The notes under the pieces: generated by a model
What the model saw: the letters and a program-made list of their open reading frames with translations, nothing else
What the model was told of the DNA's origin: nothing
Database searches by the model: none
Source: Ruminococcaceae bacterium OttesenSCG-928-L11
Lineage (GTDB): Bacteria; Bacillota; Clostridia; Oscillospirales; Ruminococcaceae
DNA: 35,713 nt
NCBI GenBank assembly: GCA_030265885.1
Contig: JAJDGX010000015.1
Location: 1 to 35,713, forward strand
Reading direction: 5' to 3'
Position numbers and translations under genes: made by a program
Shown: piece after piece, positions 1 to 9,228 of the stretch
How positions within the stretch are numbered: position 1 is the first letter of the stretch
Layout of the letters: every line of letters begins with the position of its first letter

Positions 1-1
1 T

Positions 2-895
2 ATGGTGTTTTCTGAGTTGTTTCAACATGTCGACACTGTGATTGACATTGCTTTATGCAATCAGCAAAAAATAGATGACTTGAAAAAAATCGGACAACTA
101 TTGTATTGGAATGGTATATGTGGACTAAAAATGGGGAAATACCATCATGCATTAGAAAGCTTGCTAAAAGGTTGCGAAATAGAGAACGGATGTGAAGAAA
201 GAACTAATAAAAAAGATTGCGAATTTTGTCGAGGGATTTCACAAGCATATAGCGAGTTGGGGCAGATAGAAGAAGCTGAGCGTTGGCTAAAAAAAGCGAA
301 TTTGAGCGAGGTAGCACATCATTCGGATTTGGGAAATTTGCACTTCAATGCGCAGCGTTGGAACGAGGCATTGGATGAATATGCCGTATCATTTTCACTA
401 TGCAAAAATGATACGGATAGAGGGGTAATAGCCAACAGTATTGCCATTGTTCATTTGACTGGGAAACAGGACTGGTACACAGCTTGGCAGTATTTTCAAC
501 CAGCATTACATTTACTTGAAGATGAAAATGTTTCCGACGAAGTTAAAGCAAGACTGTTCAATACATTGGCACAGATGCAAGCAATGAAAGGTGACTTAGA
601 CTTCGCTTTGCAGATTTATGAAACGCTATTGGTGATGAGAAAAAAGATATATGGTGAAAATCATCCTGATGTTGCCCGAGTTTATCAGAACATCGGTGGA
701 GTATATGCGGAGAAAGGCAAAAAGGCGTTGGCTTTGAATAACTGGGAGATGGCAGCAATGATGTTCATAAGCGTTTCCGGAAAAGATAATGTACACACCA
801 AACAATGCGTAACAAACATTTGTAATTACTTGCTTACTAATGGAACGGAGCAAGAACTCGAAGCAATATTGACCAGGCTGGGGTACAGAGGATAA
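2..895 (+). CDS. Tetratricopeptide-repeat protein (TPR 1), possibly 5' truncated by the window edge
   Basis: About 297 residues, almost wholly helical TPR-like repeats. The clearest repeat is near residues 205-250 and carries the kinesin-light-chain-type signature YGENHPDVARVYQNIGGVYA. No catalytic or membrane segment is visible. Such repeats are protein-binding scaffolds, and in bacteria KLC-type TPRs often sit in signalling or defence proteins as sensor or partner-binding arms. The ATG lies at base 2, so the true start may be outside the window and an N-terminal domain could be missing. It is followed after 27 bases by a second TPR gene of the same style, with a GGGGG-type ribosome binding site. 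The coding sequence is clearly A/T-richer than the helicase and R-M genes downstream. The specific role is unknown. Confidence 0.75.
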   Translation: MVFSELFQHVDTVIDIALCNQQKIDDLKKIGQLLYWNGICGLKMGKYHHALESLLKGCEIENGCEERTNKKDCEFCRGISQAYSELGQIEEAERWLKKANLSEVAHHSDLGNLHFNAQRWNEALDEYAVSFSLCKNDTDRGVIANSIAIVHLTGKQDWYTAWQYFQPALHLLEDENVSDEVKARLFNTLAQMQAMKGDLDFALQIYETLLVMRKKIYGENHPDVARVYQNIGGVYAEKGKKALALNNWEMAAMMFISVSGKDNVHTKQCVTNICNYLLTNGTEQELEAILTRLGYRG

Positions 896-922
896 AGGGA
901 TAAATGTATCAGGGGGCGCAAA

Positions 923-2083
923 ATGCTTGAATCCAAAAAGTGGGCTGATATATGCTTTCATGCAATGTTGGAGTATATCCCCGAAGATTTCGCAACAGTG
1001 GAAGCGATAGAAAAATTCCGCTCAATCACCGAACACATTGATGTTATTGGAAACTATCAGATTTCTGCGGATGGTAATAATGACGATGTCGCAAAATATT
1101 ACAGTAAGGCAGGTTTAGGGCACAAAGAAGTGTCAAATTACAATGGTGCCTTAGACTATTACTCCGTGTCAGAATCAATTAGGAAAAATAACGGAAATGA
1201 AGAAGCGTTAGGGGTTGTCTACAACAATATTGCTGTTGTCTATAACATCCAAACGAAATACAAGTTTGCTCTCGAATACATCAGAAAAACCATTGCGATT
1301 ACTAAAAAATACGACGCACCTCAAATAGAGCTGATAATCGCTTACAATAATATGGCATCTATCTATCTTCGTTGTACTGATTATAGCTCATCTCTTGAAT
1401 GGAACACGAAGGCGTTGGAAACAGCTAAGATTAATGATTTGACAACCAATCCGGTTGCCGCTGATATTTACATCATGAGGTCGGCCATTCACTATGTGAA
1501 TAAGGAGTTTCACGATGCGCTAAAGCTAGATTTTATGGCCTTGGATGTTTTGCGTACACACTACGCTGAAGACCATGCAGATATCGGTGCTGTGTACAAT
1601 AGCATCGCTAGAGAGCATTATTCTCTTTATCAGCATGATGTTGCCCTTGATTACTATTTGAGAGCGCATAGGATATACAAAAAGGTTTATGGTGAATGTG
1701 ATGCCGATACGGCTGGGGTCTGCGGTAATATTGCGATGACCCATATTGCATTGGGCGATTTTGAGAACGCCCTGATATGGTGCTTAGAAACATTGCAGGT
1801 TCAAGAAAAGGTGCTTGGAAAAACACATCCAGAAACAATGCTTAGGCATTCGATAATTTCAGAAATTTACGAAAGCTTGGAGCTATACGAGGACGCAATT
1901 AGCCATTTGCTAACTATATTTGATTATTATAGAGGAATCAAAGATGATGAAATTGTAAAAATAGTTAGCGCAAGGCTTTCAAATAATTATGAAAGAACCA
2001 ATAACTTTTCAGAGGCATTACGATTCCGAGAAATGGCTTTACCATTAGAAGATGAAAGCCATGCAAAACCAAATCATATTTGA
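923..2083 (+). CDS. Tetratricopeptide-repeat protein (TPR 2)
   Basis: 386 residues built from about seven TPR-like helical hairpins. KLC-like consensus pieces recur, for example YNGALDYYSVSESIRKNNGN, a YNNIAVVYNIQTKYKFALEY repeat near residue 95, and LGKTHPETM near residue 300. No enzyme motif or membrane helix is visible. The repeat style matches the genes before and after it, suggesting duplication of one ancestral gene. The start ATG follows a G-rich ribosome binding site at about 912-917. The downstream HTH gene begins 12 bases after the stop, so the genes are probably co-transcribed. Inferred role: a scaffold or sensor working with the HTH protein or with the downstream helicase/R-M genes. 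This rests on context only. Confidence 0.8.
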   Translation: MLESKKWADICFHAMLEYIPEDFATVEAIEKFRSITEHIDVIGNYQISADGNNDDVAKYYSKAGLGHKEVSNYNGALDYYSVSESIRKNNGNEEALGVVYNNIAVVYNIQTKYKFALEYIRKTIAITKKYDAPQIELIIAYNNMASIYLRCTDYSSSLEWNTKALETAKINDLTTNPVAADIYIMRSAIHYVNKEFHDALKLDFMALDVLRTHYAEDHADIGAVYNSIAREHYSLYQHDVALDYYLRAHRIYKKVYGECDADTAGVCGNIAMTHIALGDFENALIWCLETLQVQEKVLGKTHPETMLRHSIISEIYESLELYEDAISHLLTIFDYYRGIKDDEIVKIVSARLSNNYERTNNFSEALRFREMALPLEDESHAKPNHI

Positions 2084-2095
2084 GGAGGCCTTAAA

Positions 2096-2308
2096 TTGAA
2101 AATCAGCTACAAACGATTATGGAAACTCTTAATTGACCGCGATTTGTCAAAAGGAGAGTTTCGCAAGATTACAGGCATTAGCTCGGCTACATCATCAAAA
2201 TTGCTCCATAGCGAAACTGTTTCGTCGGATGTGTTGCTTAGGATATGTACCGCCTTGGATTGCAAAATGGAAGATATTTTAGAAGTCGTGCCCGATGATG
2301 AAAAATAA
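2096..2308 (+). CDS. Small Cro/C1 (XRE)-type helix-turn-helix regulator
   Basis: 70 residues, close to a bare Cro/C1 HTH domain. The segment DLSKGEFRKITGISSATSSK is the likely HTH, followed by the usual C-terminal helices (LLRICTALDCKMEDILEVV). This shape is the common small clostridial HTH_26-type regulator. The start is TTG at 2096, chosen because GGAGG sits at 2082-2087 just upstream and no ATG is available in frame. Its 3' end overlaps the next TPR gene by 14 bases, which indicates translational coupling. It presumably binds an operator controlling this island, possibly its own operon. No clear operator palindrome was found beside it, so the target is unknown. Confidence 0.8.
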   Translation: MKISYKRLWKLLIDRDLSKGEFRKITGISSATSSKLLHSETVSSDVLLRICTALDCKMEDILEVVPDDEK

Positions 2309-3221
2309 ATGGTTGCAATTATGCGTTGAGATGATGAGAACTGGAATTAAATATGAATGGGGAAATGCCGAGTCAATGAAACATTTTGATATGATGGTTT
2401 CTCATGCGGTTACGACAATCGAATGTGCATACTTGCCTGATTATAACGCTATCTCACCCCACGATGACTTGGCTCTTTTATGCAATACGATTGGATTCGG
2501 TTTAAGATACAGCGGAGAATACCATTCAAGCTTGGATTGCTATATTAAAGTTCTGTCGATGCGAAAAAACACTTTAGGCCACATGAGTTCGCTCAGAGCA
2601 ACACTTTATTACAATATCGCATGGCTTTACGATGAAATGGCTGACTATAATTCCGCCTTGGAATGGTACCTGAAGGATTTAACCATCAGCGAAGCAGTTC
2701 ACGGAAGGGATGGGATAAGTACCGCGCATACATATAACACGATAGGCTCGGTTTACAGCAAACTGCATAATTACAAGAAAGCGATGAGCTATTACAAACG
2801 CGCATTATTTTGCTTCGAAACAAGATTTGGTAAAAACAGTCCAGATGTATCAATGGTATGCAACAATATCGCTAATGTTTATGCTGAGCGGAGACTATAT
2901 GAACAAGCTCTAAAATGGCATCACAGAGATTTAGCCATTTGCGAGATATCACTCGGAAAAAAGCATCCCGATACCGCCACATCGTACAATAACTTGGGTA
3001 TGACTTTCCACGATATGGGGAAGCCACAAGAGGCTATTGAATGGTATGAAAAAGCAATAGCCATCAGGTGTAGCGTCTTGGGGGAAAGTCATCCTGCATT
3101 AGAGAAAACGATTGCCAACGCATATAGGGCATACCGTGATATTGAAAACCCGGCTGCTTCATTTGCGGCTTGGCTTGAAAACGTTTTAGCCGGAGAAAAT
3201 GGAAGCGAAGGCATCAAGTGA
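2295..3221 (+). CDS. Tetratricopeptide-repeat protein (TPR 3)
   Basis: 308 residues with at least five consecutive KLC-like TPRs. The most regular are near residues 110-270, including YNTIGSVYSKLHNYKKAMSY and LGKKHPDTATSYNNLGMTFH. The start overlaps the HTH gene by 14 bases (tandem ATGs at 2295 and 2298). Its 3' end runs to within 43 bases of the helicase start at 3265. No catalytic motif is visible. Together with TPR 1 and TPR 2 this gives three related but non-identical TPR proteins in a row, around a regulator. A partner-binding or sensing function is inferred from family knowledge. Confidence 0.8.
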   Translation: MMKNKWLQLCVEMMRTGIKYEWGNAESMKHFDMMVSHAVTTIECAYLPDYNAISPHDDLALLCNTIGFGLRYSGEYHSSLDCYIKVLSMRKNTLGHMSSLRATLYYNIAWLYDEMADYNSALEWYLKDLTISEAVHGRDGISTAHTYNTIGSVYSKLHNYKKAMSYYKRALFCFETRFGKNSPDVSMVCNNIANVYAERRLYEQALKWHHRDLAICEISLGKKHPDTATSYNNLGMTFHDMGKPQEAIEWYEKAIAIRCSVLGESHPALEKTIANAYRAYRDIENPAASFAAWLENVLAGENGSEGIK

Positions 3222-3264
3222 CTTAAAAATAGAACAACCATTTCAGAACGAAAGGAGCAAGCCT

Positions 3265-5871
3265 ATGACCCCCTTCTACGTCCTATACACCGCCACGAAA
3301 CTGCGCAGCCTCGCTGATGCAGACAGGCTGCTCCCTGCTCTGTCCTCGGCGAATATGGAGGTCTACCCGTTTCAAATTGCGGCGGCGATGTTTGCGCTCC
3401 GTTCGCCATACCTAAAGGGTGCAATACTTGCAGACGAGGGCAGTTTGGGTAAAACATACGAGGCTCTTCTTGTCATCTCACAGTTGTGGTATGAGGGCAA
3501 GGAGAAAATTCTGCTCGTTGTGCCGACTCCGCTTTTGCGCCAGTGGCAGGGCATATTGGATGACTGTTTTTCGATGCCCTACATCACGCTCGAAGGGGAC
3601 ATCATCGACATTGATATTGAGGGTACCATCGCACTAACCACCTACGATTGTGCCGCCGCAAACTTGGATGCTATCAGTGCTGTGGCATGGGATGTTACCA
3701 TGTTTGACGAGGCGCACCGCTTGGCCAAATGCTACGAGCCGGGCAGCCGCGCCGCCAAACTCAAAACTGCCGTTGGTGATGCGTACAAGCTCCTGGTAAC
3801 GGCAAGTCCCATGCGCAACTCGATTATGGACTTGTACGGCCTAATTTTCTTTATAGATGAACACGCCTTTGAGGAACCGGACACCTTCTACAAGCGTTAT
3901 TTTCGCAAGCCTGAGAACTACCACGAGCTATCAAATCGGGCAAGCTACTACGCCTTTCGCACCCTGCGCACACAGGTGGAAAGCTATGTCAAAATCCCTC
4001 ACCGCCTAGTGGTGACGGCCGACTACCCGCAGACAAAACAGGAAAAGCAGCTCGCCACCCTGCTCTGCGTCTATCTCAAAAAGCGGGACAAGCTGGCCTT
4101 CCCCAAAATGGATGAGTGGGAGCTTACGCTTATGATGAACCGCGCCCTTGCGTCCTCCCCCTATGCTTTTTGCGGGTTGCTTGACAGTGCGGTCGGGCGT
4201 GTGCGCGAGCCTGAGCTTATAGAAATGACGATGCTTGCCGCAGATATCGAACCGGATGATACGCACAAGGGCAAGACGCTGTTAAAATCGCTGAAACTCG
4301 CATTTGCTGAACTCAAAAAGCGTGGAGCAAACCGCAAGGCGATAATTTTTACCGAGAACCGCTCCACCCTCGGGTTTCTGCACAAACTGCTCTGCGATAC
4401 ATACAAAACTCTCGCTTTTGACGGAAGCAAGTCGGGCGACTTTTCTGTCATCCAACGGTTTGAGAGTGAGGCGGAAATCCTCATCACGACCGATGTTGCT
4501 GCCGAGGGATTCAATCTGCAATTCTGCTCGTTTGTCGTGAACTACGACCTGCCCTATAACACGCAAACTCTTCAACAACGCATCATGCGCTGCCACCGAC
4601 AGGGACAGCAAAACGATGTTGTAGTGCTGAACTTCCTGTCCAAAACAAACATAGCCGATGTGCGAACGTTGGAGCTTATCAACAAGCGCACCGTCCAGTT
4701 TGACGGCATCGTCGGTGAGTCTGACGATGTGATTGGCAGCTTTTCCGATAGCGCCGCAGAGGGGCTGCAATCGGCGTTTACACGGGCGCGAACGAGGGCG
4801 GAAATAGAGGCGGATTTCCATAGTACGCTAACCCAAAACGAGGAATCCAATGCTGCCCTGGTCGAAAACGCCGAAAATACGCTGTTCACCACATTTACGA
4901 AAGAGATTTCGGACAAAATCATCATCACGCCGCAATATGCAAAGAACAAAACCGCCGAAATCGATGCCATGCTGTGGGACGTAACCACGCACTTTTTTGA
5001 AAACTTCGCCTGTGACGATTGTCGCTTCGAGATTGACCGACAGACACAAACCATCAACGCAATAACTGATGGTGAACTGCCGCACCTGTTCTACTACTGG
5101 ACTGGCAGCCGCAATAAGCCGTACACCAGCCTTGCCAAATACGGCATGGCGAAAGACTTTAAGCCCGCAAAAGGCAGGATTACCCCGACCAGCGTTATCG
5201 GGCGGGGTGTGATAAGCGAAACAGCATTCGCAAGTAGCGGCACGGTGGAGGTTGATGCGACGATACCGCCATGTGAAATCGGATTTTATAATGTGAGCAT
5301 TCGCGCTGGAACAACTCGATTGGCAGACTACACTGTATTTGCGGGAAAAACGGATGGTGGCGCAGTCTTATCAGATACGCAGTGCCGTGAAATCATGGAT
5401 TTGCCTGTCCGTACATTTACTGAGGACGGCTCCCGTTCACTCCTGTGGCTTCGCGAGTCAACGGGAACGCCAATGCCGCATTCTCTGGATAAACTGGTGG
5501 ACACCTCCCCATTAATCCGCCGCGCCGCCACCGAAAGCGAGAACGAACGCAAGGACGAAATCGAGCGACTATCCGAGAGAGCGAGGCTACGAAAGCTGTC
5601 CCTCACTCGCGATATAGAGCGCATGAAGCGAGAAATCAAGCAAGCAGGTATCGACAAGGGCGGCAGCATCTCCGACCAAATCAATGTCGAAAAGCATCGC
5701 GCCGCCATGACACGGGAAGTGAAAAAACGAGAACAGTCCGTCTTTTTAGACGGTTTTAGGATAGATACGGAGTTAGAGGACGAAATCGGCAAACTGACCG
5801 CCGGGCTTACTGCGAAAACTATGCGATTGTTCGCGATACGAGTGGAGGGATTCAATCGTGAAATCTTATAA
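3265..5871 (+). CDS. SNF2-type superfamily 2 DNA helicase/translocase
   Basis: 868 residues. Helicase motif I is DEGSLGKT (about 57-64), following a YPFQIAAA Q-motif-like stretch. Motif II is DEAH (148-151), then TASP as motif III (about 178). The C-terminal helicase lobe includes TTDVAAEGFNL and QQRIMRCHRQGQ (motif VI, near 440). This is the SNF2/RapA-like layout of an ATP-driven double-strand DNA translocase. The last ~130 residues are highly charged and likely coiled coil. The start at 3265 is preferred over an in-frame ATG at 3199 because AAAGGAG lies at 3251-3257. The stop overlaps the next gene by 14 bases. Its position directly before a Type III mod gene suggests it works with that R-M module, which does not normally need an extra helicase. 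Confidence 0.85.
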   Translation: MTPFYVLYTATKLRSLADADRLLPALSSANMEVYPFQIAAAMFALRSPYLKGAILADEGSLGKTYEALLVISQLWYEGKEKILLVVPTPLLRQWQGILDDCFSMPYITLEGDIIDIDIEGTIALTTYDCAAANLDAISAVAWDVTMFDEAHRLAKCYEPGSRAAKLKTAVGDAYKLLVTASPMRNSIMDLYGLIFFIDEHAFEEPDTFYKRYFRKPENYHELSNRASYYAFRTLRTQVESYVKIPHRLVVTADYPQTKQEKQLATLLCVYLKKRDKLAFPKMDEWELTLMMNRALASSPYAFCGLLDSAVGRVREPELIEMTMLAADIEPDDTHKGKTLLKSLKLAFAELKKRGANRKAIIFTENRSTLGFLHKLLCDTYKTLAFDGSKSGDFSVIQRFESEAEILITTDVAAEGFNLQFCSFVVNYDLPYNTQTLQQRIMRCHRQGQQNDVVVLNFLSKTNIADVRTLELINKRTVQFDGIVGESDDVIGSFSDSAAEGLQSAFTRARTRAEIEADFHSTLTQNEESNAALVENAENTLFTTFTKEISDKIIITPQYAKNKTAEIDAMLWDVTTHFFENFACDDCRFEIDRQTQTINAITDGELPHLFYYWTGSRNKPYTSLAKYGMAKDFKPAKGRITPTSVIGRGVISETAFASSGTVEVDATIPPCEIGFYNVSIRAGTTRLADYTVFAGKTDGGAVLSDTQCREIMDLPVRTFTEDGSRSLLWLRESTGTPMPHSLDKLVDTSPLIRRAATESENERKDEIERLSERARLRKLSLTRDIERMKREIKQAGIDKGGSISDQINVEKHRAAMTREVKKREQSVFLDGFRIDTELEDEIGKLTAGLTAKTMRLFAIRVEGFNREIL

Positions 5872-6544
5872 AACCAAGGCCACAGCGAAGAAAATCCACA
5901 AATCAATAATGCTATATTTTTCAATGCCAACGCTATGGGTTGCGTTAATTCTGGCTATTTGTGCGGTGGTTTGTCTACTCATATCGATAGCCTTGAACGA
6001 TAAAGGGCTGCAATTTGAATCCTCGCTGTTTTCAAATGTATTTGCCGGCTTGATAACGGGTTTCTCAATCGCCTTGTTAAGTGGTGTAAAATCTGTTTAC
6101 TGCAATCGCTTGGAAATCAAGATATTATGGCTCGAAGAAACGCATAAGATGATTCTCGATTTTATGAATACGCACCATAGTCTTTATAATTACAAGAATA
6201 TGACCGACGAAGAGTTTGCCGAGAGGGCGTATGATACAGGTAGCAGAGCCAATTGGGTAAATGACCGCATATTGCATAACTCAATTTTTGATAAAGAGCA
6301 ATGGCTTCAGCCGCAGCGGTATTTTCACAGACGATATAATTACGACAGCGTTGCGATGTGCGATGTCTTGAATGAATTCAAAGATACCTTGTATTTGGTT
6401 GGCACTGACAGCGCAAAGAGGAAAGAAGAAGTTGAGAGTTTTAGGCCGGTTCTCAAAGCGATGACAGGCTTAAACAAAAATATTTTAGATGATGTTTCAG
6501 TACTTAAAACGAAGTTAGCTAACTCGAAAAAGTCTTTTATATAG
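5858..6544 (+). CDS. Small membrane protein with two predicted N-terminal helices, unknown function
   Basis: 228 residues. Two hydrophobic segments are visible: about residues 26-48 (TLWVALILAICAVVCLLISI) and about 60-80 (VFAGLITGFSIALLSGV). A hydrophilic, helical cytoplasmic tail of about 145 residues follows. The start is GTG at 5858, inside the last codons of the helicase gene, with GGAGGG about 9 bases upstream (5843-5849), so translation is probably coupled. It is noticeably A/T-richer than the genes on either side, suggesting separate acquisition. I do not recognise the family. Placed inside an R-M operon, it could be a membrane-associated effector or anchor; this is inference only. Confidence 0.65.
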   Translation: MKSYKTKATAKKIHKSIMLYFSMPTLWVALILAICAVVCLLISIALNDKGLQFESSLFSNVFAGLITGFSIALLSGVKSVYCNRLEIKILWLEETHKMILDFMNTHHSLYNYKNMTDEEFAERAYDTGSRANWVNDRILHNSIFDKEQWLQPQRYFHRRYNYDSVAMCDVLNEFKDTLYLVGTDSAKRKEEVESFRPVLKAMTGLNKNILDDVSVLKTKLANSKKSFI

Positions 6545-6559
6545 TCGGAGGGTTTTATA

Positions 6560-8407
6560 ATGGATAACGAACGAATTGACGGGCTTACAATGGACATAGA
6601 GGCCGCCGACCGGGACAAGCTAAAAGCCGTGTTCCCGCAGTGCTTCACGGATGGGAGGCTCGATATAGACAAGCTGCTCAACCTGTGCGGCGAGTACATC
6701 AGCGACGATTTCGAGAAATACGAGTTTCGGTGGAAAGGCAAAACCGAAGCGTTACAACTCGCAGGCAAACGCTCCACCGGCACCCTTCGCCCTTGCCGCG
6801 AGGACAGCGTGAACTGGGACGAGACCCAAAACATCTACATAGAGGGCGATAATCTTGAAGTGCTGAAATTGCTCCAAACCTCCTATTTCCGCAAGGTCAA
6901 GATGATTTACATCGACCCGCCCTACAACACCGGCAACGACTTCGTCTACGCCGACGATTTCGCCGACCCTCTTGCTCGGTACAAAGAGGTCACTCAGCAA
7001 ACCACAAAGAGCAACCCTGAGACAATGGGAAGGTTTCACACCAACTGGCTGAACATGATGTACCCGCGACTTAGGCTTGCGGCTAATTTGCTGCGTGATG
7101 ATGGCGTTATCTTTATTAGCATTGATGATGGTGAGGTACATAATCTTCGTAAAATCTGTGATGAGATTTTTGGGGAAGAGAATTTTGTAACACTGATGAT
7201 ATGGCATTGTAGGCAAAACAAAGATAATCGGAATATTTCTGGTGCTTCGATAGACCATGAGTATGTGCTGTGCTACACAAAACAACCTGGTTGGCGCGTC
7301 CTTCGCGGTACGAACAGAAAAACTGAGCAATACAAGAATCCCGACAACGACCCACGCGGGCCGTGGGCAAGCGCGAATATGGTTGGACTTGCAACTGCGG
7401 ATGCACGGCCCAACCTACATTACGACCTTATTCAACCGGAGACAGGCATTAACTACGGTTGCCCTGCAAAGGGTTGGAGATATGATAAGAACACGATGAA
7501 GAGGTTGGTTGACGAGGGAAGAATATTATGGCCAGATTCACCTGAAGGTCGTCCGCGCAAAAAAGCGTTTTTGAACGAATTGGACGATAATTTACCAGGA
7601 TATTCTTCTATCTTGGCAGAGGGTATGTACACAAATACAGGCACAAAGGAAATCGCTGCGTTATTTGACGGACACTTTTTTGATTTCCCCAAACCATCAT
7701 TGCTCATAAAGCAGTTAGTATCACAAGCAACCGATAAAGATGACATCATTCTCGACTTCTTCTCCGGCTCTGCCACCACCGCTCATGCCGTCATGCAGCT
7801 CAATGCCGAGGATGGCGGCAATCGTCGGTTCATCCTTGTGCAGTTGCCGGAAGTATGCGATGAAAAGTCTGAGGCATTCAAAGCAGGATACCCCAACATC
7901 TGCGAAATCGGAAAGGCTCGGATTCGTAAGGCGGGTGAGAAAATCAAAGCCGACAGTCCGCTCACAACAGGCGAGCTCGATACCGGTTTTCGGGTGTTTA
8001 AGCTGGACTCATCAAACCTAAATCTGTGGGATGGTTCACCCATTCGCGGCTACGGCGAGGATGCGGAAGAAGAACTCTATCAGCGGCTGCTTGACCATCT
8101 TGAAATCCTCAAATCCGACCGCCAGAGCGAGGATGTGGTGTTCGAGGTGATGCTGAAATTGGGGCAGGATTTATGCGAGGTTGCGCAACCGCTTGACGTG
8201 AACGGCAAGATGGTCTACGGCGTGGGCGCAGAGGTGAAGTTTATCGTCTGTCTTGCCGATGATATTCAGCCGGAAGATGCAAGCGCAATGGCCGAGTACG
8301 CACCGGGGCGGATTGTGTTTGCGGATAGCTGCTTTTCGTCCACGGAGCAGAAGTCGAACGTGCGGCTGACGTTGAAGGATAAAGGGATTACGATAAAGAC
8401 GCTGTGA
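6560..8407 (+). CDS. mod: Type III restriction-modification system DNA methyltransferase (Mod)
   Basis: 615 residues. The protein carries the adenine-methyltransferase catalytic motif DPPYNTG (119-125) before the SAM-binding motif DFFSGSATTAHA (near 399-410). This is the beta-class order typical of Type III Mod and related N6-adenine methylases. The region between the motifs, about residues 190-390, is the expected target recognition domain. Its DNA (roughly 7120-7740) is visibly more A/T-rich than the flanks, consistent with a swapped recognition domain. Mod uses S-adenosylmethionine to methylate one strand of an asymmetric site and partners with Res. The start follows GGAGGG. The res gene lies after one intervening gene, an unusual separation. 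Confidence 0.92.
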   Translation: MDNERIDGLTMDIEAADRDKLKAVFPQCFTDGRLDIDKLLNLCGEYISDDFEKYEFRWKGKTEALQLAGKRSTGTLRPCREDSVNWDETQNIYIEGDNLEVLKLLQTSYFRKVKMIYIDPPYNTGNDFVYADDFADPLARYKEVTQQTTKSNPETMGRFHTNWLNMMYPRLRLAANLLRDDGVIFISIDDGEVHNLRKICDEIFGEENFVTLMIWHCRQNKDNRNISGASIDHEYVLCYTKQPGWRVLRGTNRKTEQYKNPDNDPRGPWASANMVGLATADARPNLHYDLIQPETGINYGCPAKGWRYDKNTMKRLVDEGRILWPDSPEGRPRKKAFLNELDDNLPGYSSILAEGMYTNTGTKEIAALFDGHFFDFPKPSLLIKQLVSQATDKDDIILDFFSGSATTAHAVMQLNAEDGGNRRFILVQLPEVCDEKSEAFKAGYPNICEIGKARIRKAGEKIKADSPLTTGELDTGFRVFKLDSSNLNLWDGSPIRGYGEDAEEELYQRLLDHLEILKSDRQSEDVVFEVMLKLGQDLCEVAQPLDVNGKMVYGVGAEVKFIVCLADDIQPEDASAMAEYAPGRIVFADSCFSSTEQKSNVRLTLKDKGITIKTL

Positions 8408-8421
8408 GGGAGGGAAACAAT

Positions 8422-9228
8422 ATGATCAAAATTACTTTCCCACATGGCACAAGGTTGTCTGGAGAGCAATTAGCAAGATGCGAGAGAACATTAGCGAATC
8501 TAGTAACAAATCTTTCTGGCAACTTTGATATAACCGGATTGACGGAAATTTCCGTTGTGGAGAATATTGCAACTCCACATAAGGGCGAGTTCATTGCCGC
8601 AGGCGAAGTTCTCACGATCTATGGTGATACCATAGAGTACAAAATGCAAGTGGTTGGAACTATTTTCGACCCACGACTTATAGGAAACAAACAAGCGTTC
8701 TGTGAGTTTACACATATGCTTCATCACGAGTTAGCGCATATACACGACCATAACAAAATAGTTCATATTTATAAAGAGAGAGAGCTTCTAAAAGAAGAAT
8801 TGACGCAAGAGAATGTAATGTGGGAGTTCACACTAAAAATATGGTCAGAATTTATAGCTACCCTCCTGAGCTCTATTCAAAATGCGAGATTTCGCATAGA
8901 ACATAATATAGCTCAGCTAAATCAACTATATGAAGAATATTGCGTTACCGAAGAAAACAAAAATCGGTTTGCATTGGCAGCGGATATGATTTGCTATATG
9001 GCATATTTACTCGGTGATATTCTTAACCACGAAAGTCTTTCTGAAGAAATAAGCTCAAAAATAGATGTTGGGGAATTTGCCCCATTATTTGAACAGCTTT
9101 TTGATGAATTACAATCATTATTAGTTACATATCCAAACTGGGAAAATATTTTCGAACTAAGTAAGTTGAAAGATATTATTCAGCAAATAGCAAATATGCC
9201 ATACAACAAAGGCGGTGAGCACCTATGA
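8422..9228 (+). CDS. HExxH metalloprotease-like protein, unknown family
   Basis: 268 residues from the ATG at 8422, preferred over a GTG at 8404 because GGGAGGG precedes it. A zinc-peptidase signature HELAH (102-106) is followed by IHDH. A candidate third ligand, E143, occurs in WSEFIAT, a pattern seen in gluzincin-type and ImmA-like peptidases. No signal peptide or membrane helix is evident, so it is probably cytoplasmic. It sits between mod and res, overlaps the res start by 4 bases (ATGA), and is A/T-rich compared with both. ImmA-type peptidases cleave repressors; a regulatory or activation protease for this operon is possible but unproven. The family assignment is tentative. Confidence 0.65.
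   Translation: MIKITFPHGTRLSGEQLARCERTLANLVTNLSGNFDITGLTEISVVENIATPHKGEFIAAGEVLTIYGDTIEYKMQVVGTIFDPRLIGNKQAFCEFTHMLHHELAHIHDHNKIVHIYKERELLKEELTQENVMWEFTLKIWSEFIATLLSSIQNARFRIEHNIAQLNQLYEEYCVTEENKNRFALAADMICYMAYLLGDILNHESLSEEISSKIDVGEFAPLFEQLFDELQSLLVTYPNWENIFELSKLKDIIQQIANMPYNKGGEHL

Noticed and set aside
4282-4821. 179-codon minus-strand open frame inside the first helicase gene
   Set aside because: It is antisense to conserved SF2 motifs V and VI; no ribosome binding site or domain seen.
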